NCBI GenBank assembly: GCA_019912965.1 | Contig: JAIOHM010000094.1 | Location: 1-64,000, forward strand | Source: Anaerolineae bacterium | GTDB lineage: Bacteria > Chloroflexota > Anaerolineae > Aggregatilineales > Phototrophicaceae | Direction of reading: 5' to 3' | Length of the DNA stretch: 64,000 nucleotides | Shown: in pieces, positions 35,682 through 45,035 of the stretch | Position numbering within the stretch: the stretch's first letter is position 1 | How the letters are laid out: the number at the start of each line of letters is the position of its first letter | The notes under the pieces: generated by a model | Told to the model about the DNA's origin: nothing | Seen by the model: the letters and a program-made list of their open reading frames with translations, nothing else | Databases searched by the model: none | Translations under genes and position numbers: made by a program

Positions 35682-37658
35682 ATGCAAGGCGATCAGTCAT
35701 TGAAATGGATTACGGTGAATTCTACCAGAGGAAATAGGCGGGCTATCAGTTCGATAGCGATTCTTAGTGGTCTGCTGGCCGCAGGAGCATTTGTTGTCGC
35801 ACTAGTATACCGTCGAAAGGTAATCCCCATCACGCCCGAAGCATCGCCGATACCGGAAATCCCCAGAATGGTTGTCACCGCCGTAAAAATCGAAACATCC
35901 TCCACCATTATCCGTATTCAACACATCACAGCACTAATCACCGGAATTATACTGCTGGCGCTTTTGGCTGAAAGTAACGGAAAAATATTTGATCTCCCTT
36001 GGCTGCAAGGGTTCAACACCCGCTGGCAATTCATGGCACTGGTCGCGGGCGCTGCGTTGGTGGGATTCGGCTTAAGCATAGGCGAACCTAGAAAAAGCGC
36101 CGATTCGATCCTGCCGCATGGATGGGAACGATGGGCACTGGGCGGCATGATGCTGGCGGGGTTGGCTATACGCGCGTGGAATTTGGAAGAAGCCGTGTTC
36201 ATGTATGTGGATGAATTCGGCTCAGTATATACGGTGGTTACACTACGCGATGTCACTTCTCGTTTGCTTGTGCCAAGCTGGGAAATAGCAGGCTGGTCAC
36301 AGGTTTATGGTTATATGCAGGCATTTACTGCGCAGCTTTTCGGGGCAAACTTGATCGGCTTGAGAGCCATCAGCCCCATTGTCGGAACCCTGACCATTCC
36401 CGCAGTGTATGGACTAGGGGCAACACTGTTCAACCGCCGCGTTGGATTATTGGCGGCGCTCTGGCTGACAACCTTCCCACCGCACATCCATTTCAGCCGT
36501 TTAGGTGTACCCAATATTGCTGATCCCCTGTTCGGCGTACTGGCACTGGTGCTGCTGGCACGCGGCTGGCAAACCGGACGAGGCCGCGATTTTGCGCTGG
36601 CAGGTGTGATGCTTGGCCTGACGCAGTATTTTTACGAGGCTGGGCGATTGCTGTTTCCGATTCTAGCAGCGGGATTTGCTCTGACGCTTATTCTCCCTCT
36701 GATAAAACCTAAAAATCCCCCTACAATTAGCCGTGTGAATTTATGGAACTTAGCCCGAACCGGATTAGCAGCGGTGTTGGTCGGTGCGCCAGCCCATTAT
36801 GCGCTGATCGCGGCTGGCATTTCACCAACGATGCGTTTCAGCGCAATGAACGTGCTTGGGGATTACCTGAATGGGCTTCGAACCCAACCGTTGGAACTGC
36901 TGCAAAACCGAATTTTGCCACCCTTTTTGCATTATGTCTGGACACCAGACGCCAGTCAGTTGTATTACGGTGGGCAGTTCGGTTTGGTGCTGCCATATAT
37001 CGTTCCGTTTTTCCTGCTGGGTATCGGTTGGGCGCTGTGGCACTGGCGACAGCCGCGTTATCTGCTGCTACTGGTGTGGCTGTTTGGGGTAGCGTTCGGC
37101 AACGGATTCATCGAACAAAATGTGTTTTCGTCAAGATATGTGGTGGCTCTGCCTGCACTAGCGCTGGTGATCGCATTGGGATTTCGAGTGCTGGCGCTGA
37201 TGCTCAAACGGCGGCGGTTGGTGATTGGGTTGGCAGTGTTGCTGGCAGGGTCGCAAATTGTATATTACCTCAGCTTCCATCTACCGCTGTACAACCGTCA
37301 AATCCGCCCGTTCCGCGACTTTGCCGAGATTGTGCCACGTGCAATTAACTTTCCACCAGAAACACAGCTTCATCTGATTACGGATGATGCGTTTTCCTAC
37401 TGGCAGTTTGATACACTGCAAGCCTATTTTAATCTACGTTTTGAGTTCATCGTCACCAAACCAGACGAACTCACGGCGGAAATGTTAGCCACTTTGCAGC
37501 GCGATGTATCCCACGCCTTTTTCGTCATTCCAGAAGATACCATCAGCATCGGGTTAATTCGGGCGCAGTTCGACGCTGCCGAACCGACATTTAGCCCGCA
37601 TAATGTTCCCCTTGACCGCCAATATGGACTTATTTTTATTCCATCGGAGATACCATGA
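35682..37658 (+). CDS. GT39-like membrane glycosyltransferase (ArnT/PMT-like)
   Basis: 658 residues with about 12 spans. EEAVFMYVDEFGSVY after an early span is the acidic catalytic loop of ArnT/PMT-type enzymes, followed by GLGATLFNRRVGLLAALWLTT. A hydrophilic C-terminal region faces out. These enzymes transfer a sugar from a polyprenyl phosphate onto an exported acceptor. It is coupled (ATGA) to the small gene at 37655. A second, shorter relative lies at 46334. Acceptor unknown. Confidence 0.85.
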   Translation: MQGDQSLKWITVNSTRGNRRAISSIAILSGLLAAGAFVVALVYRRKVIPITPEASPIPEIPRMVVTAVKIETSSTIIRIQHITALITGIILLALLAESNGKIFDLPWLQGFNTRWQFMALVAGAALVGFGLSIGEPRKSADSILPHGWERWALGGMMLAGLAIRAWNLEEAVFMYVDEFGSVYTVVTLRDVTSRLLVPSWEIAGWSQVYGYMQAFTAQLFGANLIGLRAISPIVGTLTIPAVYGLGATLFNRRVGLLAALWLTTFPPHIHFSRLGVPNIADPLFGVLALVLLARGWQTGRGRDFALAGVMLGLTQYFYEAGRLLFPILAAGFALTLILPLIKPKNPPTISRVNLWNLARTGLAAVLVGAPAHYALIAAGISPTMRFSAMNVLGDYLNGLRTQPLELLQNRILPPFLHYVWTPDASQLYYGGQFGLVLPYIVPFFLLGIGWALWHWRQPRYLLLLVWLFGVAFGNGFIEQNVFSSRYVVALPALALVIALGFRVLALMLKRRRLVIGLAVLLAGSQIVYYLSFHLPLYNRQIRPFRDFAEIVPRAINFPPETQLHLITDDAFSYWQFDTLQAYFNLRFEFIVTKPDELTAEMLATLQRDVSHAFFVIPEDTISIGLIRAQFDAAEPTFSPHNVPLDRQYGLIFIPSEIP

Positions 37659-37978
37659 AAGACCTGCCCCAATTCAAACCGCAAGACCGTAAACAAGTTG
37701 AAATATTCATCGCCCGCGTACTGACGCTGCCGGGCGGCGATCTGACTCACCTGAGTGATCTGATCTCCTACCCAGACGGGCATTTCCGCGCGGTGTTCAG
37801 CCCTGCCTATTTTGTGCTACCCGAAGGCCAACCTGAGCCGAGCAAATCACAATGGAACAATCTGAAGAAGAAAGTGAGGCGGCACGACTCGCAAGCATTC
37901 GTGTTCAAAGAGCATGGCACCGTGCCCTGCGACGGGGAAAAATGCTATTATCTGGATTTTGGATTCTTCGCTGAGTGA
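37655..37978 (+). CDS. Small conserved-looking protein of unknown function
   Basis: 107 residues; ATG overlaps the upstream stop. Soluble, mixed alpha/beta, with PEPSKSQWNNLKKKVRRHDSQ as a basic segment and a Cys pair (TVPCDGEKCYY) near the C-terminus. No family recognised. Coupling with the GT39-like gene is clear. Confidence 0.65.
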   Translation: MKDLPQFKPQDRKQVEIFIARVLTLPGGDLTHLSDLISYPDGHFRAVFSPAYFVLPEGQPEPSKSQWNNLKKKVRRHDSQAFVFKEHGTVPCDGEKCYYLDFGFFAE

Positions 37979-38056
37979 GAACACCAACCAGTTTCTATGC
38001 ATAGTGGATTATGCCTACCTCAAGGCAGACAATAGCTTAACCAACATGACCATTCA

Positions 38057-38085
38057 TTGGGGGATAAAACGAAACCCTGTATAAT
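38057..38085 (+). promoter_or_regulatory. Promoter of the fucose isomerase-like gene
   Basis: TTGGGG (38057-38062), a 17-bp spacer and a perfect TATAAT (38080-38085) precede the ATG at 38136 by about 45 nt. Confidence 0.6.
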
Positions 38086-38135
38086 CCAGCGAAACGAAAA
38101 GATATTCATTACCCCCTTTTGCCCAGGAGCTTTTT

Positions 38136-39764
38136 ATGGCTTACCAAGTGCCTGACTTAACTTCACCTGCCCCCGTCGCGGTCAACGAAGCAATTCTAAT
38201 TGCCAGCGGCGATTTACGCCTTTCAGCTAATCAAGTCTGCTGGCCTGCCCAACAGGATATGGAAGGTCGCATCATCGACGCCTTCGCCAGCGAGGGCATT
38301 ACGGTGAAACGCGGGCATCCCTATGACCCGGAACTGAAGCACGGTTTCATCTGGAATCAGCGCATGGGCATGGATGTGTTCAAAAATATCCATCCTGATG
38401 CCAAATTGATTGTAGCCGAGGCGGTTTGGCAGTACAGCCATCATGTGCTCGCTGGTTTGCGTTCGCATCGTGGGCCGATTTTGACGGTCGCCAATTGGAG
38501 TGGTCAGTGGCCGGGATTGGTTGGATTGCTGAACCTGAATGGCTCGCTGACCAAAATGGGCGTCCAGTTTAGCAGCATTTGGAGCGAAGATTTCACCGAC
38601 GAGTTTTTCCTGAGCGGCATCCGCGAGTGGATTAAAACCGGGAAGATCAGCCACAGCACAACCCATGTTCGTGATTTAAATTCCACCACTTTACCTGCCG
38701 ATGAAGTTTGGTTGGGGCGACGATTGGCGGGGCTATTAAAGCAAGAGAAGGCTATCCTCGGCATTTTCGATGAAGGCTGCATGGGCATGTACAACGCCAT
38801 CATCGACGATGAGTTGCTGAACCCGACGGGCATTTACAAAGAACGCCTGAGCCAGTCGGCGCTGGTAGCCGGGATGCGATTCGTGAGTAACGCTGAAGCG
38901 CAGAAAGTCCGCGATTGGCTGAATGCAAAAGGGGTTAAGTTCATTACGGGAACGAACGAAGAAACCGAACTCACAGACGCACAAATCCTCGAACAATGCA
39001 AAATGTACATCGCGGCGGTGCGCATTGCTCATGAATTTGGGTGTGCTGCGGTCGGCATCCAGTATCAGCAGGGGTTGAAGGATATGGCTCCGGCTTCTGA
39101 TCTGGTGGAAGGTTTGCTGAATAATGTAGAACGTCCTCCGGTTTACCATGCTGTAACGGGTGAAGAACTTTTCGCAGGCAAAGCGCTGCCGCATTTCAAC
39201 GAAGTGGACGAAGGCGCGGCGGTGGACGCATTAGTGACAAACCGTGTATGGACAGCGATGGGACTCGATCCTGCGACGACGCTGCACGACCTGCGCTACG
39301 GCGAACAATATGGCGATGATTTTGTATGGGTTTTTCTGATTTCGGGAGCAGCACCCGCTTCACATTTTATTGATGGTTATGCAGGGGCAAGCAGCGAACG
39401 CCAGCCACCGATGTACTTCCGGTTAGGCGGGGGGACGCTCAAGGGCATCAGCAAGCCAGGCGAAATTGTATGGAGCCGTGTTTATGTGATGGGCGGCAAA
39501 CTGCACTGCGATATGGGGCGAGCGACGGTGATTGAACTGCCACACGAGGAAACCGAACGCCGCTGGCAGATGACCACACCGCAATGGCCGATCATGCACG
39601 CGGTACTGCACGGCGTCAACCGTGACCAGATGATGGCACGACATAAGGCGAACCATCTGAATGTGGCTTATGGGAATGATGCCGCATCAGCCGATAAAGC
39701 GTTGGCAGCAAAAGCCGCGATGCTGAACGAGATGGGTATTGAAGTTCATCTTTGCGGGATTTAA
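38136..39764 (+). CDS. L-fucose isomerase-like protein
   Basis: 542 residues. FDEGCMGMYNAIIDDELLNPTGIYKERLSQ corresponds in layout to the FucI segment that carries the metal-binding Glu (split here: FDEGCMGMYN, then IIDDELLNPTG). GCAAVGIQYQQGLKDMAPAS and DMGRATVIELP follow in the sugar-isomerase order. It would interconvert L-fucose and L-fuculose or a related 6-deoxy/pentose sugar. The next gene is a FucU/RbsD-type mutarotase. No fuculokinase or aldolase gene adjoins. AGGAG precedes the ATG by 7 nt. Confidence 0.75.
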   Translation: MAYQVPDLTSPAPVAVNEAILIASGDLRLSANQVCWPAQQDMEGRIIDAFASEGITVKRGHPYDPELKHGFIWNQRMGMDVFKNIHPDAKLIVAEAVWQYSHHVLAGLRSHRGPILTVANWSGQWPGLVGLLNLNGSLTKMGVQFSSIWSEDFTDEFFLSGIREWIKTGKISHSTTHVRDLNSTTLPADEVWLGRRLAGLLKQEKAILGIFDEGCMGMYNAIIDDELLNPTGIYKERLSQSALVAGMRFVSNAEAQKVRDWLNAKGVKFITGTNEETELTDAQILEQCKMYIAAVRIAHEFGCAAVGIQYQQGLKDMAPASDLVEGLLNNVERPPVYHAVTGEELFAGKALPHFNEVDEGAAVDALVTNRVWTAMGLDPATTLHDLRYGEQYGDDFVWVFLISGAAPASHFIDGYAGASSERQPPMYFRLGGGTLKGISKPGEIVWSRVYVMGGKLHCDMGRATVIELPHEETERRWQMTTPQWPIMHAVLHGVNRDQMMARHKANHLNVAYGNDAASADKALAAKAAMLNEMGIEVHLCGI

Positions 39765-39783
39765 ACGCCAAAATCGATCCTAT

Positions 39784-39810
39784 ACCTGATAAACAGGTGG
39801 GAACAGGTAA
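39784..39810. repeat. 27-bp dispersed repeat, copy A
   Basis: This copy starts ACCTGATAAACAGGT and ends CAGGTAA; 25 of 27 bases match, in opposite orientation, copy B at 44146-44172. ACCTG/CAGGT form a hairpin stem and CAGGT is repeated a second time. It lies 20 nt after the isomerase stop codon. Confidence 0.75.
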
Positions 39811-39844
39811 TATTACAATTATTACAAGATGTGGTAAATAGAGC

Positions 39845-39864
39845 AGGCGCAGCACGCTGCGCCT
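39845..39864. repeat. Palindromic repeat upstream of the mutarotase gene
   Basis: AGGCGCAG-CACG-CTGCGCCT is a perfect 8-bp inverted repeat with 4-bp centre, followed by CTAC. It resembles the TAGGGGCG-type palindromes but has a shorter edge. It lies 25 nt before the next ATG. Confidence 0.5.
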
Positions 39865-39888
39865 CTACAACCAATGAAGGATTAAATT

Positions 39889-40311
39889 ATGCTTACGACA
39901 CAACTGCTTCATCCTGAAATTCTGGAAGCATTGGGGGGTTCGGGTCACGGCGGGAAGGTGCTGATCGCGGACGGCAACTACCCATTTAATACGCGGGCGA
40001 ACCCGGCAGCCAGGCGTGTATACCTGAACTTCACACACGGCAAGCTCAACGCGGTGGAAGTGCTAGAAGTTTTGGCGAAGGCCATTCCAATTGAAGCGGC
40101 GGATGTGATGGTGCCGGATTCGGGCGATGAACCACCGATTTTCGCGGAGTTCCGGCGCTGCCTGCCGCACCTCGAATTGAAGACAAATGGGCGCTTTCCG
40201 TTTTATGATCTGGCGCGCGACCCGGACTGCTGTTTGGTGATCGCCACCGGGGAACAGCGAATTTATGCCAATATCCTGCTGACGATTGGGGTTGTTCCGC
40301 CGCCAGCGTAG
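39889..40311 (+). CDS. fucU: RbsD/FucU-family sugar mutarotase
   Basis: 140 residues. LGGSGHGGKVLIADGNYP has the catalytic His and Asp of the family, FTHGKLNAVEVLEVLAK follows, and the C-terminal IATGEQRIYANILLT carries the conserved Tyr. These enzymes interconvert pyranose/furanose or anomers of fucose and ribose. Next to a fucose isomerase-like gene, an L-fucose role is likely. Confidence 0.88.
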   Translation: MLTTQLLHPEILEALGGSGHGGKVLIADGNYPFNTRANPAARRVYLNFTHGKLNAVEVLEVLAKAIPIEAADVMVPDSGDEPPIFAEFRRCLPHLELKTNGRFPFYDLARDPDCCLVIATGEQRIYANILLTIGVVPPPA

Positions 40312-40395
40312 ACCAATCATGGGTTAAGCGCATTGTCAGTTAAACTTTAATTTGTTAATCTCGGCGGTGTATCTTTAACATCCACAGCGAGGCAT

Positions 40396-41241
40396 ATGAT
40401 GCACCGCCGACTACTCCCCCTCTGGCAAATTGCACTCCTATTCGGATTCACAATTGGTTTCTCCTCATTCGTACAGGCTGATGAACGCATTGCAGACCCG
40501 ATCATTTATGGCATTCAGAGCGTGATGGGCGACTGCGTGAATGAGGTAGTCGTGATCGTGAACTTCTATTACACGGCAGCAACGGATGATGACAACGGCG
40601 ATGATTGGTACACATTTGTGCTTTACGATGCCAACGGAATCGCCATCGTTGGTGGGCAAGGCGGTACACCGTTAGGTGAACATGGCAACGGCATCAATAT
40701 TATTGTCATCCCATTCAACAAGCCTACCAAACGTCCGTTCACTGCTAAACTCCATGATGTGACCGAACGTTTCCCACAAGGTGAAACAGGCTTCAAGAAT
40801 GGGACGGTGATCGCCAGCTACACCTTCGACCCCGTTCCATTTAACGAAAACTGCCGTGCGCTGCCCGCTGACCAACGTCAGATTGCCGCCATCAAGGAAG
40901 TTCGACCGCCAGATGACCGGGTGAACTGGCACATGGGCGACCTGTTTGCGGTCATTTATCCGGCATGGGATGATGCAGGCAATCCGGCACTGCATATTTA
41001 TGATGTGAACGAACGCAGCCGGGGCGTGTTCATGTTTGCCCTTACCGAAACCGATCTCGCCCCGTATCTGGAAACCCCGCCTGAGCAAAATAGACTGGTC
41101 AAAGAAGGCGAGGGAATTGCGGTTTATGTACTCACCACAGGCGAGATTCAATTCAACATTGGGCCAGATGCCGAGGGCAAAATGGTTGTGGTGATTGTTG
41201 ATGGGCTGACCGTCACAAGAGTCAATCATTACCAGTATTAA
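40396..41241 (+). CDS. Exported protein of unknown function
   Basis: 281 residues with a signal peptide (about 1-28, ending VQA-DERI). GAGGCAT precedes the ATG. The mature part is beta-rich and acidic, with two Cys (MGDCVNEVV, NENCRALPAD) that may pair. No family recognised. Outside the membrane by signal peptide. Confidence 0.7.
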   Translation: MMHRRLLPLWQIALLFGFTIGFSSFVQADERIADPIIYGIQSVMGDCVNEVVVIVNFYYTAATDDDNGDDWYTFVLYDANGIAIVGGQGGTPLGEHGNGINIIVIPFNKPTKRPFTAKLHDVTERFPQGETGFKNGTVIASYTFDPVPFNENCRALPADQRQIAAIKEVRPPDDRVNWHMGDLFAVIYPAWDDAGNPALHIYDVNERSRGVFMFALTETDLAPYLETPPEQNRLVKEGEGIAVYVLTTGEIQFNIGPDAEGKMVVVIVDGLTVTRVNHYQY

Positions 41242-41260
41242 CTCAAGGACTGGACACGCT

Positions 41261-41560
41261 ATGATCGCGCGAACTTGGCATGGAGTCGTACCTGCGGCGA
41301 AAGCGGATGCTTATTGGGACTACCTGAATCTGACTGGGTTACCGGAATATCGGGCGACAACGGGAAACAAAGGGGTAACGGTTTTGCGCCGTACTGAAGG
41401 CGATGTCACCCATTTTCTGCTGATTACACTATGGGAGTCAGTAGAGGCAATCAAGGCATTCGCGGGTGAGGATTACGAGAAGGCCAAGTATTACCCTAAA
41501 GATGAGACCTTCCTGCTAGAGAAAGAACCTTTTGTCACTCATTACGAGGTGATGGCGTAA
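41261..41560 (+). CDS. Antibiotic biosynthesis monooxygenase-like (ABM fold) small protein
   Basis: 99 residues. MIARTWHGVVPAAKADAYWDY, GVTVLRRTEGDVTHFLLITLWES and AFAGEDYEKAKYYP follow the dimeric alpha/beta barrel ABM family. Function is usually unknown; some members are quinone monooxygenases or haem-degrading. AAGGA precedes the ATG. A strong terminator follows. Confidence 0.78.
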   Translation: MIARTWHGVVPAAKADAYWDYLNLTGLPEYRATTGNKGVTVLRRTEGDVTHFLLITLWESVEAIKAFAGEDYEKAKYYPKDETFLLEKEPFVTHYEVMA

Positions 41561-41565
41561 AGCAG

Positions 41566-41600
41566 ACGACCGGGAAACATAACCCGGTCGTTTTCATTTT
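41566..41600 (+). terminator. Intrinsic terminator after the ABM-like gene
   Basis: ACGACCGGG (41566-41574) and CCCGGTCGT (41583-41591) make a perfect 9-bp stem with an 8-nt loop, followed by TTTTCATTTTT. It could also serve the VOC pseudogene on the other strand. Confidence 0.85.
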
Positions 41601-41607
41601 TGGCAGA

Positions 41608-41972
41608 TCAGGCTGGTTCAAAGATTTCGACGGGGTTGCCGAATGGGTCTTCAACAAGGATTTGTTTGCCACCCGGCCCAGTAACGATGTCGTTACGGAA
41701 TTTGATGCCCGCCGCTTTCATAGTGTTCACTACAGCTTCTATGTCATCAACTTCAACCACAAAGCGATTCCAGCCACCGGATTCTGGTTGACGACCATCC
41801 GGCATGGGACGCGCAGCAGATGACTGCGGGCCACTCAGCCACAAATTTAGATCGCCTTTGGAAACGATGGCAAAGGCTGGCCCCATGCGTTCTGCCAGTT
41901 CAAAACCGAGATTCCAGTGTAAAAGGCAATTGCGGGTTCAACTTCCCCTACCATGTAACGAATAGTCGCCAT
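41608..41972 (-). pseudogene. VOC (glyoxalase-like) family gene disrupted by a frameshift
   Basis: The start ATG at 41972 has AAAGGA 6 nt upstream and reads MATIRYMVGEVEPAIAFYTG, the usual first strand and helix of a VOC protein. The frame is then lost; the remainder continues in another frame as NLGFELAERMGPAFAIVSKG and on to IFEPA. Loss of one base near 41913 (in the CTGGAATCTC stretch) explains it. Restored length would be about 121 residues, normal for a one-module VOC protein. It may be a recent mutation or a sequencing error. Confidence 0.8.
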
Positions 41973-42131
41973 GTGCTGTCCTTTTTGCTCATTTAGATAG
42001 CACAGATATTCTAGCGCAAATTTGATGGCGGAACGATTAGCATTCGCTGAAACGGAACGTTAAAGAAATAAAATCTGCCATCGAGGGTTCAACTCCCCAG
42101 CTAGATGGAAGCAAAACGCACTAAAGTGGGT

Positions 42132-42533
42132 TCAAGGCATAGAGCTTTTCTTTATTGAACGCCACGCTAAATTTGCATCAACGATAGAACAGGCAAAACT
42201 CAATATTACAAGGATAACAACAAATAATAGAAAAGACATAAATTCAAGACTAGGCAAACCAAGATTAACTGCCAAAAGGTTGATAATGATGTCGAGAATC
42301 ATCCCCACTGTAACTGGTTTAGCTAATCTACTCGATATTTTCTTCGAGATATTTTTTGTTCGTTCAGCAGAAACATCATTTTCAGAATAGATATATAACA
42401 GCGCCAAGAATAGAAATGCAAAAACTGTTACAGAATATAGAACAAGGTTCGGGGCACCAAAAAGAATAAAACTCAACAGAAATTGCCCAAACAGAATTAG
42501 GTTTAGTGCTAGTTCATTTCTACTATTAGCCAT
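42132..42533 (-). CDS. Small AT-rich membrane protein of unknown function
   Basis: 133 residues from the ATG at 42533 (AAAGGG 8 nt upstream); the frame runs further up into the serine dehydratase gene but that extension is implausible. Four hydrophobic spans (about 8-30, 33-50, 78-100, 103-125). The base composition is clearly AT-richer than neighbours, suggesting transfer. No family recognised. Confidence 0.6.
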   Translation of the reverse strand: MANSRNELALNLILFGQFLLSFILFGAPNLVLYSVTVFAFLFLALLYIYSENDVSAERTKNISKKISSRLAKPVTVGMILDIIINLLAVNLGLPSLEFMSFLLFVVILVILSFACSIVDANLAWRSIKKSSMP

Positions 42534-42576
42534 CCTTGCGCCCTTTATTATTTCATCAATACCTCCAATTACAGGA

Positions 42577-43995
42577 TCAGCATTCGCTGAGGTTGACCGG
42601 GATTTGGAGAGCGAGGCCACCTTCGGAGGTTTCTTTGTATTTGGTGTTCATATCGAGCGCGGTATGCCACATGGTTTGGATGACGGAATCCAGCGGGACT
42701 CTGGCGTGAGCCGGGTCGCTGGCGAGAGCGATGCTGGCGGCAGTGATGGCTTTGACCGCGCCCATCGTGTTACGTTCGATGCAGGGGATTTGTACCAATC
42801 CGCCTACAGGGTCACAGGTCAGGCCGAGGTGATGTTCCATCGCAATTTCGGCGGCCATCAACACCTGTCCGACTGAGCCGCCCAAACACTGCGTCAGGCC
42901 AGCGGCAGCCATCGCGCTAGAGACGCCGATTTCCGCCTGACAGCCGCCCATCGCCGCTGAGATGGTCGCGCCTTTTTTGAAAATGCTGCCGATCTCGCCC
43001 GCCGTCAGCAAAAAATCACGAACGCCCTGCTCACTTGACAGACAAAAACAAACGTAATGCAGCAGCACCGCCGGAATCACCCCGGCTGCACCGTTGGTTG
43101 GGGCTGTGACCACCCGACCAAATGCAGCATTTTCTTCGTTGATCGCCAATGCAAAACAACTGACCCACTGAATGACATTCTGAAAATGCAGGTCTTGATC
43201 CTGAATGGCGTTTATCCACGCATCGGCATCCGGGAACACAGCGCCTTTAAGCAGTTTGCGGTTCATCTGTGCCGCGCGGCGCACCACTTTTAAACCTCCG
43301 GGGAGTGTGCCTTCACCATAACAACCCCGGAAAGCGCAGTCTTTCATCGCTGACCAAATGCGCCCTAGATCGGCAGTGATCGCATCAGCCGCCCGCCAAG
43401 ACAATTCATTTGCCCAAACGACTTGGGGAATGGTGTAGTTATGGGTTTGGCAGTGGGCAAGCAAATCAGCAGCGTTCTGAATGGGCATGGGTACAGGAAC
43501 GCTGGCACGCGAATCCGGCGGTTGATCTTCCTGCACCACAAAGCCCCCACCGATGGAATAATAGATGGCTTCGTGGGTTCTGCCATCGTCTAATACGGCA
43601 GTGAACTTCAGGCCATTGGGATGAAACGGCAGGGTGATGTGATGGTTAAAGCGCAAAGCGGCTGAGGGGTTGAAGACGATTTTCTGCACCCCATCTAACA
43701 GCAGCGTTTCGGAATCGGCAACCGTCTGAATTTTGGCGCTGATCCGGGCGGTATCGCAGGTTACAGGGTCTTCACCCATCAAACCCAAGATAACGGCGGT
43801 ATCTGTGCCATGTCCACGTCCGGTTTTGGAGAGCGAACCATATAAATCCACCTGAAGGCGGGCAATACGGTCAAAGCAGTTCAGCGTCCGGCAGTCGTTT
43901 AAAAAACGCTGGGCAGCACGCCACGGGCCGAGGGTATGCGAACTGGACGGGCCAACACCAATTTTAAAAATATCGAAAACGCTGATGGTTTCCAT
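42577..43995 (-). CDS. sdaA: L-serine dehydratase (L-serine ammonia-lyase), single-chain [4Fe-4S] type
   Basis: 472 residues. The N-terminal [20 protein letters not shown] is the family signature. [37 protein letters not shown] and [15 protein letters not shown] cover the iron-sulfur site. It converts L-serine to pyruvate and ammonia. The next gene along the chromosome is a KDPG aldolase, also pyruvate-forming, but the 347-bp gap argues against one operon. Confidence 0.95.
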   Translation of the reverse strand: METISVFDIFKIGVGPSSSHTLGPWRAAQRFLNDCRTLNCFDRIARLQVDLYGSLSKTGRGHGTDTAVILGLMGEDPVTCDTARISAKIQTVADSETLLLDGVQKIVFNPSAALRFNHHITLPFHPNGLKFTAVLDDGRTHEAIYYSIGGGFVVQEDQPPDSRASVPVPMPIQNAADLLAHCQTHNYTIPQVVWANELSWRAADAITADLGRIWSAMKDCAFRGCYGEGTLPGGLKVVRRAAQMNRKLLKGAVFPDADAWINAIQDQDLHFQNVIQWVSCFALAINEENAAFGRVVTAPTNGAAGVIPAVLLHYVCFCLSSEQGVRDFLLTAGEIGSIFKKGATISAAMGGCQAEIGVSSAMAAAGLTQCLGGSVGQVLMAAEIAMEHHLGLTCDPVGGLVQIPCIERNTMGAVKAITAASIALASDPAHARVPLDSVIQTMWHTALDMNTKYKETSEGGLALQIPVNLSEC

Positions 43996-44145
43996 AATAC
44001 AAGTTTCGAGTAATAACTGATGTTACGCGGACTACATAAAGCGGACGATGCATACAAACCTTCAGGTTAGTATACGGTTAGTTTGTCATGCTGCACTTTT
44101 ACGAAAAATTCTCTATGGCTCAAAAGAGGTCAAGTTTAACCCTTT

Positions 44146-44172
44146 TTACCTGCTCCCACCTGTTTTTCAGGT
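44146..44172. repeat. 27-bp dispersed repeat, copy B
   Basis: Its reverse complement matches copy A (39784-39810) at 25 of 27 bases. CACCTG-TTTTT-CAGGTG forms the hairpin. Located in an intergenic gap, as is copy A. Confidence 0.75.
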
Positions 44173-44270
44173 GATCGCCAAAGTTAGAATCAGAACTACC
44201 TAGCATAACCTCGCAATAGTTGTTCTTGTGCGTAACGTCAGTAATAAGTAACGAGTGTTTTTATTTTCTC

Positions 44271-44314
44271 AAGGGAGGACATGCGCTGCGCTTAGTCCGC
44301 CCCTACGCTGGCAC
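44271..44314. repeat. GC-rich imperfect palindrome of the TAGGGGCG type
   Basis: On the reverse strand TAGGGGCGGAC opens the element and GTCCTCCC closes it, with GCGC-A-GCGC in the centre. It lies just downstream of the KDPG aldolase stop codon and may act as a terminator. Confidence 0.5.
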
Positions 44315-44342
44315 ATTCTATTTGAGCTGACGATGCAATGAA

Positions 44343-45017
44343 TCAACCGTTCCGAATGGTCTGGATGGTGGCAAGGGTTTGCGCGGTGAGGTTTTCCAAC
44401 GCAGCGAAATCCCCGGCTTTGAGCCAGTCGGCGCGGATGAGTTTGCTGCCCATGCCGACGCAGGCCACACCGGCCTCGAACCATTTCCGCAGATTGGCTT
44501 CGTCCGGGCTAACGCCGCCGGTGGGCATGATGCGCGTCCATGGACGGGGGGCGAGTACCGCTTTGACGAAAGATGGGCCATCGAAGGCATCCGCCGGAAA
44601 GAGTTTGACGATTTCCGCGCCATGTTCTTCAGCCGTCGCAATTTCGGTGACGGTGGTGCAACCGGGCATATAAGCGACTTTGCGGCGGTTGCAGAGGCGG
44701 GCGATTTCGGGATTAAAATTCGGGCCGACGACAAAATTCGCGCCATGTGCCAGATAGAGCGCGGCGGTTGCGGCATCTTCGATTGAGCCGACGCCGACGA
44801 TTAAATCCTTATGGTCTTTAGGGACGGTGTTCATCAGATCGACAAAAACGCTGATCGCGCCATCGCCCCGGTTGGTGAATTCGAGCAGGCGACTGCCGCC
44901 GCGCGCTAAAGCTCCGGCGACATTCTGCACCAGCGCGGAGTCAGCATGGTAAAACAGCGGCAGCATTCCATCGTTCAGGAGTGCGTTGTAAACAGTCAAG
45001 CGGTCAAAACGGGCCAT
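44343..45017 (-). CDS. eda: KDPG/KHG aldolase (2-dehydro-3-deoxyphosphogluconate aldolase)
   Basis: 224 residues. RLLEFTNRGDGA carries the catalytic Glu region, PGCTTVTEIATAEEHGAEIV leads into KLFPADAFDG with the Schiff-base Lys, and PTGGVSPDEANLRKWFEAG follows. It cleaves KDPG to pyruvate and glyceraldehyde 3-phosphate, or hydroxyoxoglutarate to pyruvate and glyoxylate. GAGAG precedes the ATG. It could serve breakdown of sugar acids; no partner kinase or dehydratase adjoins. Confidence 0.9.
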   Translation of the reverse strand: MARFDRLTVYNALLNDGMLPLFYHADSALVQNVAGALARGGSRLLEFTNRGDGAISVFVDLMNTVPKDHKDLIVGVGSIEDAATAALYLAHGANFVVGPNFNPEIARLCNRRKVAYMPGCTTVTEIATAEEHGAEIVKLFPADAFDGPSFVKAVLAPRPWTRIMPTGGVSPDEANLRKWFEAGVACVGMGSKLIRADWLKAGDFAALENLTAQTLATIQTIRNG

Positions 45018-45035
45018 AATTCTCTCATTTCGAGA

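Larger units (their letters stand above)
43996..44342. other. Intergenic region with two repeat elements
   Basis: No gene is seen in these 347 bases. They hold repeat copy B (44146-44172), a GC-rich palindromic repeat (44271-44314) and, near the left side, AT-rich sequence that may contain the serine dehydratase promoter. Confidence 0.6.
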
